64,000 nt of DNA. It comes from CAYVTV01 sp964563105. GTDB lineage: Bacteria; Bacteroidota; Bacteroidia; Bacteroidales; GCA-2748055. The translations under genes were made by a program, and so were the position numbers. Where the stretch lies: contig CAZLXM010000003.1 in the NCBI GenBank assembly GCA_964563105.1, positions 17,374 through 81,373 of the forward strand, given 5' to 3'. Shown here piece after piece: positions 8,967 to 17,854 of the stretch. The notes below the pieces were generated by a model that saw only the letters and a program-made list of their open reading frames with translations, had not been told where the DNA came from and ran no database searches. Position 1 is the first letter of the stretch; every line of letters starts with the position of its first letter.

Positions 8967-10763
8967 CTAAAACCACCCTGGATTCTGGGTCATTTCTTTA
9001 TATTGCTCTGCCAAAGTTTTGGGTATAGGAAGCCAGTAATGTTTAGGATCTTCGAACACACGCTGCAGAAACACTACTCTTTTAAATGATTCGGGTGTCC
9101 AGTCTGCATCAAATTCCAAATCAAGAAACTCCATGTATTCAGGTAAATGAGCCACATGCCATCTGCGGATATCATACCAGTATTGGCCTTCAAAACAAAG
9201 CTCAACAATCCGTTCATTACGGACCAGATCCATAAACGAATTATAACCATCAGCTTCAGCAGTAACAGGAGGCATACCGGCACGCGCACGGATAATATTT
9301 ATCGCATCCACAGCCGTCAGATTTGCTCCCGGGGCAGAGCCCGTAGGCCCATAAGCAACAGTTACAGCCTCGGCATAATCAAGATAAACCTGGGCTAAAC
9401 GCATAAGAGGGGTATTATGACGAAAGCCTGTCCAAAGCTGATCAATTCCATTAACACCTTTGGGCCAGAACTTTTTTATTAAATATGCAGTAGTTACCTG
9501 TGCCGTTGGATTTTTATCTGTCCCGGGGCCGGTATATAACCTGATTTTTGTTGCCGGATTGACACCATGCTGATCCTTATCAACAATTATACTTTTTCTA
9601 AATCTGGGATCTCTAAAATCCCAGCGAAGATCATTATCAGAATCATATTCTTTTTTATAACGTGTGCCATCAGCCATTTCAAACCTGTCAATAAATACCT
9701 GATTAACTCCCTGACAATATGTCCCTCCCAATCTGGGAAAATTGTATTGTCTGGCAATCCACGTCGTATGATTAGACTTCCCTACAATTCTGTTTATTTT
9801 CATAAATATTGTTTCACTTGACCACACACTGCCGGAAGTAGTTGTATAAAACATGTCACTGTAATTCTCGAACGGGAGAAGTGAATAAACTCCTTTATTG
9901 GCAAGTTTTATTACTTCCCATCCTGCATCCGCAGCTTTTTTTGCATAATCAATATTATAAGTATAATCATTTCCTGAAACCTGGTTCATTAAAGGACTTG
10001 CAGCATAAAGTAAAGTTTTTTGTTTGTAAGCCAGGGCAGCGCCTTTTGTAACTCTGCCAAAATTTGATCCCGGCCGCTGTGCCCCCCAGGTAGTTTGGTC
10101 CCAGTCTTCAGGAAGTAAAGCTATTGCCCTGTCGTAATCGGCAATTATCTTTTCAACAGACTCATGATAGCCCTGTCTTGGTAAATGATTAGGCTCTGAT
10201 TGTAATAATACCTCCTCAACATAAGGCATACCGCCATAAGCTTCAATTATGGCCATATGAAAATAAGCCCTGAAAAAATAGATCTGTCCAAGTAAAATAT
10301 CCTTTTCTTCTTTTGTGGCTTCAGTCAATAAATCCATATTCTCTAATGCTACATTACAGCGGCGGATACCACGCCATCCTCCTCTCCAGATACCACTGCC
10401 TTCAGTTGATAAAATTCCGTATCCGCGTGAAGAATTATTAAAATGAGATACTGTATTTATAGGATTTGCCCCGGCCAGTGCCCAGTAATTACCTCTGTTG
10501 GAATAAAGCGAAGTTGCCCAGCCAATATATGAGTGTGCTTCCCCGCCAATATCCATTGTGGAGGAGTTATAATGAAAATTATATCCTACTAACTCATAAT
10601 AATTAGGATCAATAAAACCCTGAAAAGACTGATAATTACTAAAAATATCCTGTTCGCTTATCTCTGCATCCGGGGTTTTATCAAGGTATTTTTCACAACT
10701 TAATGTTAAGCTAAAAGAAATAGCCAACAAAAAAAGTATCCTGTTAATTTTTAAAGCTTTCAT
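8967..10763 (-). CDS. SusD/RagB-family outer-membrane lipoprotein (type 1)
   Basis: 598 residues from the ATG at 10763; a TTG three codons upstream (10772) is in frame but less likely. Signal peptide with lipobox TLSC (Cys23). SusD features: ENMDLLTEATKEEKDILLGQ in the TPR-like helices, VDAINIIRARAGMPPVT, and LVRNERIVELCFEGQYWYDI RRW, ending in NPGWF. Partner of the SusC at 10790-14059, whose stop is 26 bases upstream of this start. Paralogs at 24873-26666 and 44858-46666. Expected to sit on the outer leaflet as the lid of the SusC1 transporter. Confidence 0.95.
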   Translation of the reverse strand: MKALKINRILFLLAISFSLTLSCEKYLDKTPDAEISEQDIFSNYQSFQGFIDPNYYELVGYNFHYNSSTMDIGGEAHSYIGWATSLYSNRGNYWALAGANPINTVSHFNNSSRGYGILSTEGSGIWRGGWRGIRRCNVALENMDLLTEATKEEKDILLGQIYFFRAYFHMAIIEAYGGMPYVEEVLLQSEPNHLPRQGYHESVEKIIADYDRAIALLPEDWDQTTWGAQRPGSNFGRVTKGAALAYKQKTLLYAASPLMNQVSGNDYTYNIDYAKKAADAGWEVIKLANKGVYSLLPFENYSDMFYTTTSGSVWSSETIFMKINRIVGKSNHTTWIARQYNFPRLGGTYCQGVNQVFIDRFEMADGTRYKKEYDSDNDLRWDFRDPRFRKSIIVDKDQHGVNPATKIRLYTGPGTDKNPTAQVTTAYLIKKFWPKGVNGIDQLWTGFRHNTPLMRLAQVYLDYAEAVTVAYGPTGSAPGANLTAVDAINIIRARAGMPPVTAEADGYNSFMDLVRNERIVELCFEGQYWYDIRRWHVAHLPEYMEFLDLEFDADWTPESFKRVVFLQRVFEDPKHYWLPIPKTLAEQYKEMTQNPGWF

Positions 10764-10789
10764 ATTATTCAATGTTAAGGTTAACTGGA

Positions 10790-13700
10790 TTAAAAGTTAA
10801 AAATCACTTTAAGATTGTACCTTCTGGTCCGGGGATAAGAATATCGCATACTTCCCCGATATGTTAAAGGAGCATCAGCATCTTCATAAATTTTTGACCA
10901 GATATAAAGATTATCACCGCTTAAAATTAGTTTTAAATTAGATACTCCAATTTTTTTGGCAAAACCAGGACTTAATTTATAAGCAACTTCAGCATGCTGG
11001 AGCTTGGTATATGCCCTGGTTTGATGATAATTACCGGAAGTTCCGGATGTAGAGTATCTAATACCCCCAAGAACGGCATCAGTTGTGTTATTAAATTCAG
11101 GAGACCAATTTCGCTCCATATGCCAGGGAAATATCAGGTTAAACTGGTATGGAAAAGCACCAAAATATGTTCTTATAGTTCCTTCGACATTATAAACTCC
11201 ATAAAACATCATATTAGCACTCCAGTTTTTATATTCAAAACCAATTGACGGAGAGTAAGTATATTGAGGAATTTCAGTATAACCCTTAGGTACCTGGTCA
11301 TTTGCATCAATAATGCCGTCACAGTTAAAATCAACAATTGCCATATCCCCTGGCAGACGAAAAGTATTAGTTGTAAGGGCTGTTGTATTATATACTTCAT
11401 TCCATGAATTCATTACTCCGTGAACTGACTGATTATTATAGGAACGGGGTAAATCAATCTGATAGCCTGCCAGCTTCTGATATTCAGGTTTAAGCTCGGG
11501 GTCTCCCCTTTCAATTACTTTATCTTTTGAAAAAGTCCACACATTGGAAAACCAGATATTAAAACCGCGCTGCGTAGTTTTACTTGCATTAAATTCAAGC
11601 TCCCAGCCCCAACTGTCAACAATACCAACGTTTGCTGCAGTAGGGGTGGAACCAACCATATCAGGAATATATCTTTGGTTACCTTCAATAAAAATACCGG
11701 TTCTGTGCTCATTAAAAATATCGTAATTAATATTGATCAGGTTATTAAAAACACCTAATTCAAACCCAAGATTTTTCTTTACTGCCGTCTCCCACTGAAT
11801 ATCAGGATTTGCTATGCTGCCTTCATAACGAAGCGGAAGTGAATTTTGAAGAAAAGGCCAACCAAAACGTGAAACATCCTCACTGCTTGCGGAGGTAGTC
11901 CAGCCTAATACTGTCCAGCTTGGAACGTACAACCATCTGGCAATACCTGCATCACTTCCAATTTTACCATCGGAATAACGTAGCTTAAAATTATTTACAA
12001 TATGCCTTATTGGTTCAAAAAATGATTCATTTGAAATATGCCAGCCAATTGCATAGGAAGGGAAAAAACCAAAGCGGTACTTTCTGGAAAATTTCTCAGA
12101 ACCATTGTAGGAAGCATTTAACTCTAAAAGATATCTGCGGTCAAAAGAATAAGTGGTACGCCCTACCCAGTCTTCACGATAATTTGGAAACTCTGAGCCA
12201 AGAGCACGTTCCTGTCTGCTAAAAAGACCCATCCCTGTTACAGCATGCTTTCCAAAATCTCTGGTATAATTAAGTGAAGCTTCATAATATAAACTGCGAT
12301 AAGTTCTTGGATCCCAGCTTGCTTCTGTAGTATATGCCAATGGGGGCATTGTCCAGTCAAATGCAGATGTTGCAGATGCACCCGGTGTTTCCCAAATGGT
12401 AAATTGATCTTCTAACTCCCTTATTTCTGCCTGGCTCATACCTGGTTTAATATAATCAACTATCTCCGGCATAATAAATTTTGTTACATCACCGGCAGGA
12501 TTTGAAATATTAGGGCCTCTGGTAATAAATCTGTTATCAAATGATATTCTGCCCCGTGCAGAAAGCCCCTTTGTAATAAAATCAAATTTTTGTCTTAGAT
12601 CAAAATCCGTATTTAATTCTGTTTGCCTGGTCAAGCCAACCCCCATCATTGATTGCTCATATACTCCATTTGGAAATCTGTCATAAGCTTCATAAAATGC
12701 CCATGTCCCATCAGAGTACCTTACAGGATAAAGATCGGGTGGAAAGGACCATAAAGCTAACCATGTATTGGCACCTGCAAGTGGCCGTTGCTGTTCAATA
12801 TGACTACCGGAAAGATTTGCGCTAAAACGTGTGGAAGAGGTTATGTCAAAATCAAGATTACTTCTAAAATTATAACGATCACTCTGATAAGTAGGCTTAA
12901 ATCCCTGACCAATGTCAATATAAGCAGTAATATCTCCTTCGGAAAGATATGCAAGTGCACCATAGTACTTAACTACTTTTGTCCCGCCTGTTATACTTAA
13001 GTTAACATTCTTATCAAAAGCAAACGGATTAACAAATTCTTTTCCCCAGTTAACATCCGGTAAATATTCGGGATAAGTCTGATCACGGTAATAATCAAGC
13101 CACCTGGCAGGCGTAAGAAAAGCCCATTGATTCTCATCTGTTACAGCTTCATTAAGAATAGCATAATTTTTTACCAGATGAGTTGTATAGGAGCCTTCAC
13201 GCGTAGGAACCTTCGAAAGACTTTTTACAGTCATTGAAGCATCCACACTCATTCTTGGCCTGCCTTCCCTTCCTCTCTGGGTAGTAATTAAAATAACCCC
13301 ATTAGCCCCTTTAACACCAAAAACAGCAGTAGCCGAAGCATCCTTTAAAATAGAAATTTTTTCAATCTCATGGGGATTAATATTATTTAAGGGACGCTCA
13401 ACACCGTCAACCAAAACAAGGGGCATGGATTCATTCCATGTGGTTTTACCCCGAATATACATATAACCGTATTCATTATGAGGTGTACCTCCTTCAGCCA
13501 GGGGAGCGGAATGCAGGTCAAATCCGCCGGGACGGCCGGTAGTTAATACCATTGTCAGTCCCGGGATACTTCCCTGAAGTCCGGTAGCAAGGTCAGAACC
13601 CTGTACTTTCTGCGTTACAACATCACCGGTAACCTGTGATACAGCACCTACAACACTTTCTTTTCTTTGGACACCATATCCGACAACAATCACTTCCTCC

Positions 13701-14059
13701 AGTTCGGCAACATCAGCTCTCAACGAAACATTGATCTGCCTCTGGCTGCCAACAGGAATAGTCTCCATAAGGTAACCAATAAATGTATAACACAATGAAG
13801 CTTTCTCATTTGGGACAGTTATTGAATAATGCCCGTTTAAATCTGTAGCAGCACCAATATAGGTATCCAAAATAACAATATTAACACCGGCAAGTGGTTC
13901 ACCCGTCCCGGAATCGGTAACAGTCCCGGTGATAGTTATGGGTTGTGTAGCCTGTGCATTTAATAATGCTTCCGGCATTATGAATAAAAACGCAGCAATT
14001 ACAATAAAAAACTGCAGCAAACGCAAAATAAACACTTTGTTAGAACAAATAGATCTCAT
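10790..14059 (-). CDS. SusC/RagA-family TonB-dependent transporter (type 1)
   Basis: 1089 residues. Signal peptide about 1-36, carboxypeptidase-regulatory-like domain about 42-120 (TGTVTDSGTGEPLAGVNIVI), the canonical SusC linker LEEVIVVGYGVQRKESVVGA, plug with LVLVDGVERPLNNINPHEIE and GANGVILITTQRGREG, then a 22-stranded-type barrel with DFNCDGIIDANDQ and a terminal YNLKVIFNF. It would import an oligosaccharide with the SusD at 8967-10763, powered by TonB. It is the first gene of the minus-strand five-gene module, preceded by a 359-base AT-rich leader with several inverted repeats. Length matches paralogs at 21573-24828 and 41584-44841. Confidence 0.96.
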   Translation of the reverse strand: MRSICSNKVFILRLLQFFIVIAAFLFIMPEALLNAQATQPITITGTVTDSGTGEPLAGVNIVILDTYIGAATDLNGHYSITVPNEKASLCYTFIGYLMETIPVGSQRQINVSLRADVAELEEVIVVGYGVQRKESVVGAVSQVTGDVVTQKVQGSDLATGLQGSIPGLTMVLTTGRPGGFDLHSAPLAEGGTPHNEYGYMYIRGKTTWNESMPLVLVDGVERPLNNINPHEIEKISILKDASATAVFGVKGANGVILITTQRGREGRPRMSVDASMTVKSLSKVPTREGSYTTHLVKNYAILNEAVTDENQWAFLTPARWLDYYRDQTYPEYLPDVNWGKEFVNPFAFDKNVNLSITGGTKVVKYYGALAYLSEGDITAYIDIGQGFKPTYQSDRYNFRSNLDFDITSSTRFSANLSGSHIEQQRPLAGANTWLALWSFPPDLYPVRYSDGTWAFYEAYDRFPNGVYEQSMMGVGLTRQTELNTDFDLRQKFDFITKGLSARGRISFDNRFITRGPNISNPAGDVTKFIMPEIVDYIKPGMSQAEIRELEDQFTIWETPGASATSAFDWTMPPLAYTTEASWDPRTYRSLYYEASLNYTRDFGKHAVTGMGLFSRQERALGSEFPNYREDWVGRTTYSFDRRYLLELNASYNGSEKFSRKYRFGFFPSYAIGWHISNESFFEPIRHIVNNFKLRYSDGKIGSDAGIARWLYVPSWTVLGWTTSASSEDVSRFGWPFLQNSLPLRYEGSIANPDIQWETAVKKNLGFELGVFNNLININYDIFNEHRTGIFIEGNQRYIPDMVGSTPTAANVGIVDSWGWELEFNASKTTQRGFNIWFSNVWTFSKDKVIERGDPELKPEYQKLAGYQIDLPRSYNNQSVHGVMNSWNEVYNTTALTTNTFRLPGDMAIVDFNCDGIIDANDQVPKGYTEIPQYTYSPSIGFEYKNWSANMMFYGVYNVEGTIRTYFGAFPYQFNLIFPWHMERNWSPEFNNTTDAVLGGIRYSTSGTSGNYHQTRAYTKLQHAEVAYKLSPGFAKKIGVSNLKLILSGDNLYIWSKIYEDADAPLTYRGSMRYSYPRTRRYNLKVIFNF

Positions 14060-14094
14060 AGATTAAGTTATAATTAGTTATTAGATTCTTTATT

Positions 14095-14119
14095 GTTTAC
14101 AGAAAATCACTCTGTAAAC
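14095..14119 (-). repeat. Inverted repeat in the SusC1 leader
   Basis: Perfect 8-base arms GTTTACAG (14095-14102) and CTGTAAAC (14112-14119) around a 9-base spacer, 36 bases upstream of the SusC start codon. In the transcript this would be a small hairpin near the translation start; as DNA it could be an operator. Function is not established. Confidence 0.5.
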
Positions 14120-14210
14120 CTGTAAAAGAAAAAAAAATTTTATTACATATATTTTAAGTTTTAAAATAATAAACACTTATAAAATATCAGATAGTCTTTA
14201 TTTTCAAACT

Positions 14211-14247
14211 CCTTAAAATTATAACTACAAGTTATAAGTTTTTAAGG
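14211..14247. repeat. 37-base imperfect inverted repeat
   Basis: Core arms TTATAACT (14219-14226) and AGTTATAA (14230-14237) around a 3-base spacer are perfect. The outer arms CCTTAAAA (14211-14218) and TTTTAAGG (14240-14247) are also complementary, displaced by two extra bases on one side. It could fold as a 16-pair hairpin in RNA or act as a dyad operator. No U-run follows it, so it is a poor intrinsic terminator. Confidence 0.5.
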
Positions 14248-14260
14248 TATATATATAAAT

Positions 14261-14272
14261 AAACGATCGTTT
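14261..14272. repeat. Perfect 12-base palindrome
   Basis: AAACGATCGTTT is self-complementary over all 12 bases and stands out in an otherwise AT-only background, about 200 bases upstream of the SusC1 start. A dimeric regulator site is possible but unproven. Confidence 0.4.
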
Positions 14273-14418
14273 TAAAGAGCTTAAAAAAAAGTGTTGTAAA
14301 TTTTTATAAAAAAAATGTTAAAACCCAAGGTTTAATGTTAAATTTATAACAATAAACCTTATTTATTTTCGTTCTAAATAGTTATTAATAATGATTTAAT
14401 GAAGAAATATATTTTAAA

Positions 14419-15792
14419 TTATTGTAGCATATTAATTTTATTAACCCATAAGGTAATTCTACCCAGGCGGTCATTTGGCGGAAAAACATGCATTCCGCCT
14501 GTAATTACATCCATAAAGCCATCATTATTAAAATCTCCAATATCAAGTTTCAGGAGGTGAGTAGGATTATTGGCGATTGGATGAGGGACAAACTGCATAT
14601 CCCTAATATTTTCAAGCCAGATAAAACTCAATGAAGCCGGATCATCCCATAAATTAAAATTACTGACGGCAAATATATCCATATCGCCGTCATTATCCAC
14701 ATCAAAAGCCCTGGCATAGGTAGCGCCTCCAAAATTTACAAGTCTGTGCATTTCAAAGTCAAGATTACCTTTATTTTCCAGCCATTGCACACCATGCCAG
14801 GGCCTGGGCCTGGGAGGAATATAATCAAAAGCATCACCGTTTGTATAAAGAAGGTCCATTTTCCCATCAAGATTAAGATCAGCCATTGTCAGGCTGCTTG
14901 AACCAAAATCAGAATTAGCCGAACCCCAGATCAATTTCGGTGTAAAATTTCCTTTACCATCATTTACGAAAATATAAATTTCTTCCCATTCCTGCGAAAC
15001 AAGCAATGCAAAATCAAGATGTCCGTCTTCATTAAAGTCATGGACCTCAACATTAACAGGACCTGAAAGAGATTGTACAATATGACTTTTAAATTTTAAA
15101 TTTCCAAGATTCTCCATCCAGCGGGTTTCTCCGTCATCATAACCAAACTGGGCAACTACTAGGTCTAACAAGCCATCGCCGTTCATATCCCCGGCTTTTA
15201 CATCAGAAACCCGGGCAATTTTCTCAATTAAAACATGTTTTTTAAAATTAAGATCGCCCAGATTTTCAAGATATACAATTGATCCTATTTTATCATTATT
15301 TGGAAAAATCATCCCAAGAACAGAAACCAGGATATCAGGATCACCATCGCCATCAAAATCGATTATTTGCAGGTGGCTGGGTGCAATAATATCTTCTGCA
15401 ATTATAAGCTCCCTGAAAACATCAGGCTCTTCCTGTAAAATCACCGAAATAAAATTATTCTGGGCATCAGCAACAATAACATCCAGTAAACCATTATCAT
15501 CAATATCATATGCTGTTAAATGTGATATCATAGGATTCCCCTCAACCGGAAAGCCAATAGTCTTCTTTTCAAAAAATACCGGATAATCAACAAACTCTTT
15601 ATCAGTCAATCCCTCGCCTGTTGAATCCCTTACTCTTCTTTTCAGAGTTTTAATAGTTTCAGTCAGACTAAGCCCTGATTGCAAAGACTGATAATAAATT
15701 AATGAAAAAGGAATTCCCAGAAGAATAAAAAGGATTAATAACACCTGTAAGATAACAAATGAAGACCTTTTTTTAGTTTTTTTCCCTGACAT
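14419..15792 (-). CDS. Membrane-anchored FG-GAP/VCBS seven-repeat beta-propeller protein
   Basis: 457 residues. Basic N-terminus followed by one membrane segment (about residues 10-31), leaving the rest outside the cytoplasm. Seven calcium-loop repeats of the DxDxDGxxD type are visible, including DIDDNGLLDVIVAD, DFDGDGDPDILVS, DMNGDGLLDLVVAQ, DFNEDGHLDFALL, DLNLDGKMDLLYTNG, DVDNDGDMDIFAVS and DFNNDGFMDVITGG. This predicts an integrin-alpha-like seven-bladed propeller. Function is unknown; such domains bind ligands or partner proteins. It is the last of four minus-strand genes starting at 21204, 149 bases after the TPR gene. Confidence 0.85.
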   Translation of the reverse strand: MSGKKTKKRSSFVILQVLLILFILLGIPFSLIYYQSLQSGLSLTETIKTLKRRVRDSTGEGLTDKEFVDYPVFFEKKTIGFPVEGNPMISHLTAYDIDDNGLLDVIVADAQNNFISVILQEEPDVFRELIIAEDIIAPSHLQIIDFDGDGDPDILVSVLGMIFPNNDKIGSIVYLENLGDLNFKKHVLIEKIARVSDVKAGDMNGDGLLDLVVAQFGYDDGETRWMENLGNLKFKSHIVQSLSGPVNVEVHDFNEDGHLDFALLVSQEWEEIYIFVNDGKGNFTPKLIWGSANSDFGSSSLTMADLNLDGKMDLLYTNGDAFDYIPPRPRPWHGVQWLENKGNLDFEMHRLVNFGGATYARAFDVDNDGDMDIFAVSNFNLWDDPASLSFIWLENIRDMQFVPHPIANNPTHLLKLDIGDFNNDGFMDVITGGMHVFPPNDRLGRITLWVNKINMLQ

Positions 15793-15941
15793 TCTAAATC
15801 AAATTATTAAAATTGGAAATTAAATAGATTGTTAAAAATCATAAATAACAGAACTTAAATTAAACAGCAAAATTGATTATTGATAAATACTTTTAAAAAA
15901 GTTTAAGATAACTTTGATTTCCTTAAATAGATTCCAGGCCT

Positions 15942-17708
15942 TTAAATTAATGTTGAACTGGTACTTACTTTATTGATCATTTCTTTTATTATGTTAAGGT
16001 ATTTATCGGATTTTTCCACATTTCCCTTTTTATTAAATGCTTCAGCAAGATTTTTTGCCGCTTGCAATCTAATTTCAAGTGAACTATTAATATTTATAAA
16101 TGCTCTTTCTGTATATTCAATTGTTTTATTTAAGTTTCTATATTTTGGATCGGGACATTCCAAAAATAAACTTCCAATTCTAAACAACAAATAAGGTTGA
16201 TTGGGGTCTCCTTTCAAAGCAATAGAGTAAAGCTCAAGCAATTTATCCCATTTTTTATTGCTAACATAGTAATTTTCCAGCTTTTGAATAATATATGCAT
16301 CTTTTTGATCATGTTTAATTACTTTTTCATAAAAAGCAATGGCCTCGTTCTGATTATTGTTTTTTTCAGCAAACATGCCGGAAAATTTCAGAACATTAGT
16401 ATGTTCAGGAGCTAACTTTTTTAGTTTCAAGAAATACTGTTCAGCAGTATCCTGTATACCTGCATCAAAATAAATAACTACTGCAGCAGAAAGAATATAA
16501 ATATCATCCGGTTTGACATTTAGTTGTTCATGTAGCAAATTATAAGCCTCATTAATAAATCCACGTTTATGAAGCCAGACTGTCAGGTTAAAATTATCAG
16601 GCCGAAGTTTTTTTGCAAGATTAAAATACTCCAAGGCATTCTCATGAAATCCATTATCAAACAACAGGCTGGCGATTTCTATCAATTCGTCATAATCTTC
16701 GGCAAAATATTTCATATGTTTTTTAATCAGAGAGAAAGCCTGACTTATATATCCCATCTGCAAATGATTTTTCAATGTTTTTGAAATTACAAATTTATCA
16801 TCAGGAAGATACTTTAAAGCATGTAAGCATAATACTGTTGCCCAATCATAGTTTACACTTCTAACTGCCAAATCAATCTGTTTAAGAAGATACAACTCGG
16901 AACGTGATAATAGCGTGATCTTGTCCGCCAGTGTATCAATCGGAGGAATCACTTCAGTCGCCAAATCATTTGCCCTCTCAATATAATTATGGGCAAGTTC
17001 GCTATCACCCTTTCTTTGATACAAGTTTCCCAGTAAACGATAAGCAGGTCCAAAATCATTGTAGGCAGTAATAATTTCTTTTAATGCTATCTCTGCATCA
17101 TCTAACATGTTTTTTCCCAAATACATTCTGGCAAGATTAAATCTTGCATGTGTCTCTACAGAGAAATAATTTTCTCTTATAGTATCTTTATAACTAATCT
17201 TATCAGGAGCATTTAGGAGCCTGATATATGAAGCCGAAGCACTGTCCTGATTTCCCATACCTTGATATGAAAGTCCGGTATAATATACAGAAAGCTTATT
17301 ATCGGGTTCTTTTATCGTAACATATTTAAAATTCTCACAAGCTTCCTGAGAATTACCTAACTCAAGATTAACCAAACCCAGATAATAACTCCATATCCAA
17401 TTTGCAGGTTGACGTTGTAAAGCCAGTTTATAACAACTAATCGCTTTATCATAATATGCAGAGGAATGGTAAATCATTCCCATTTTGCCTAAATTAGCCG
17501 GAGTGGGACAGAAATAGGCCTTTTTGGCAGCAGAACTTATCTGATTCCTGAGAGATCCTGCCACAGAGGAAAGATCAGGAAGCTGGGGAAGTCTTCGTCG
17601 ATATTGATTACTGGAAAGAAAATTAATCAGAATACCAGTTAATGTTAACAGACTAAAGGCTCCAATTACTATCAGTATTACTTTTTTCTTTTTATTCATA
17701 ACTGACAT
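15942..17708 (-). CDS. Membrane-anchored TPR-repeat protein
   Basis: 588 residues with an N-terminal membrane anchor (about residues 9-30) and tetratricopeptide repeats over nearly all the rest, for example GMIYHSSAYYDKAISCYKLA, YLGLVNLELGNSQEACENFK and LLGNLYQRKGDSELAHNYIE. TPRs form a protein-binding superhelix, here probably outside the cytoplasm. A second ATG three codons downstream (17699) could also be the start. It lies between the DUF6057-like gene and the FG-GAP gene on the same strand, suggesting that the four products act together. No specific function is recognised. Confidence 0.85.
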   Translation of the reverse strand: MSVMNKKKKVILIVIGAFSLLTLTGILINFLSSNQYRRRLPQLPDLSSVAGSLRNQISSAAKKAYFCPTPANLGKMGMIYHSSAYYDKAISCYKLALQRQPANWIWSYYLGLVNLELGNSQEACENFKYVTIKEPDNKLSVYYTGLSYQGMGNQDSASASYIRLLNAPDKISYKDTIRENYFSVETHARFNLARMYLGKNMLDDAEIALKEIITAYNDFGPAYRLLGNLYQRKGDSELAHNYIERANDLATEVIPPIDTLADKITLLSRSELYLLKQIDLAVRSVNYDWATVLCLHALKYLPDDKFVISKTLKNHLQMGYISQAFSLIKKHMKYFAEDYDELIEIASLLFDNGFHENALEYFNLAKKLRPDNFNLTVWLHKRGFINEAYNLLHEQLNVKPDDIYILSAAVVIYFDAGIQDTAEQYFLKLKKLAPEHTNVLKFSGMFAEKNNNQNEAIAFYEKVIKHDQKDAYIIQKLENYYVSNKKWDKLLELYSIALKGDPNQPYLLFRIGSLFLECPDPKYRNLNKTIEYTERAFININSSLEIRLQAAKNLAEAFNKKGNVEKSDKYLNIIKEMINKVSTSSTLI

Positions 17709-17854
17709 AAGATGTTCTATCTGTAGCTAATAGCGAAGAATATTGACTTTACTTATATACAGATATTTCAAGACAAATATAAATACAACTAAAATAAATA
17801 CCTAATAAATGGAGCTAAGCAATAATTATTATTTTGATAAATTTGCCAGATTAT

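Larger units (their letters stand above)
14060..14418 (-). promoter_or_regulatory. 359-base leader of the first module with inverted repeats
   Basis: A gene-free, very AT-rich stretch upstream of the SusC1 gene at 14059, so it should contain the promoter of the minus-strand module. I found no good TAnnTTTG box on the minus strand. It holds an inverted repeat at 14095-14119, a longer imperfect one at 14211-14247 and a perfect 12-base palindrome at 14261-14272. These could be operators, leader hairpins or a terminator for the upstream FG-GAP gene. Confidence 0.45.
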
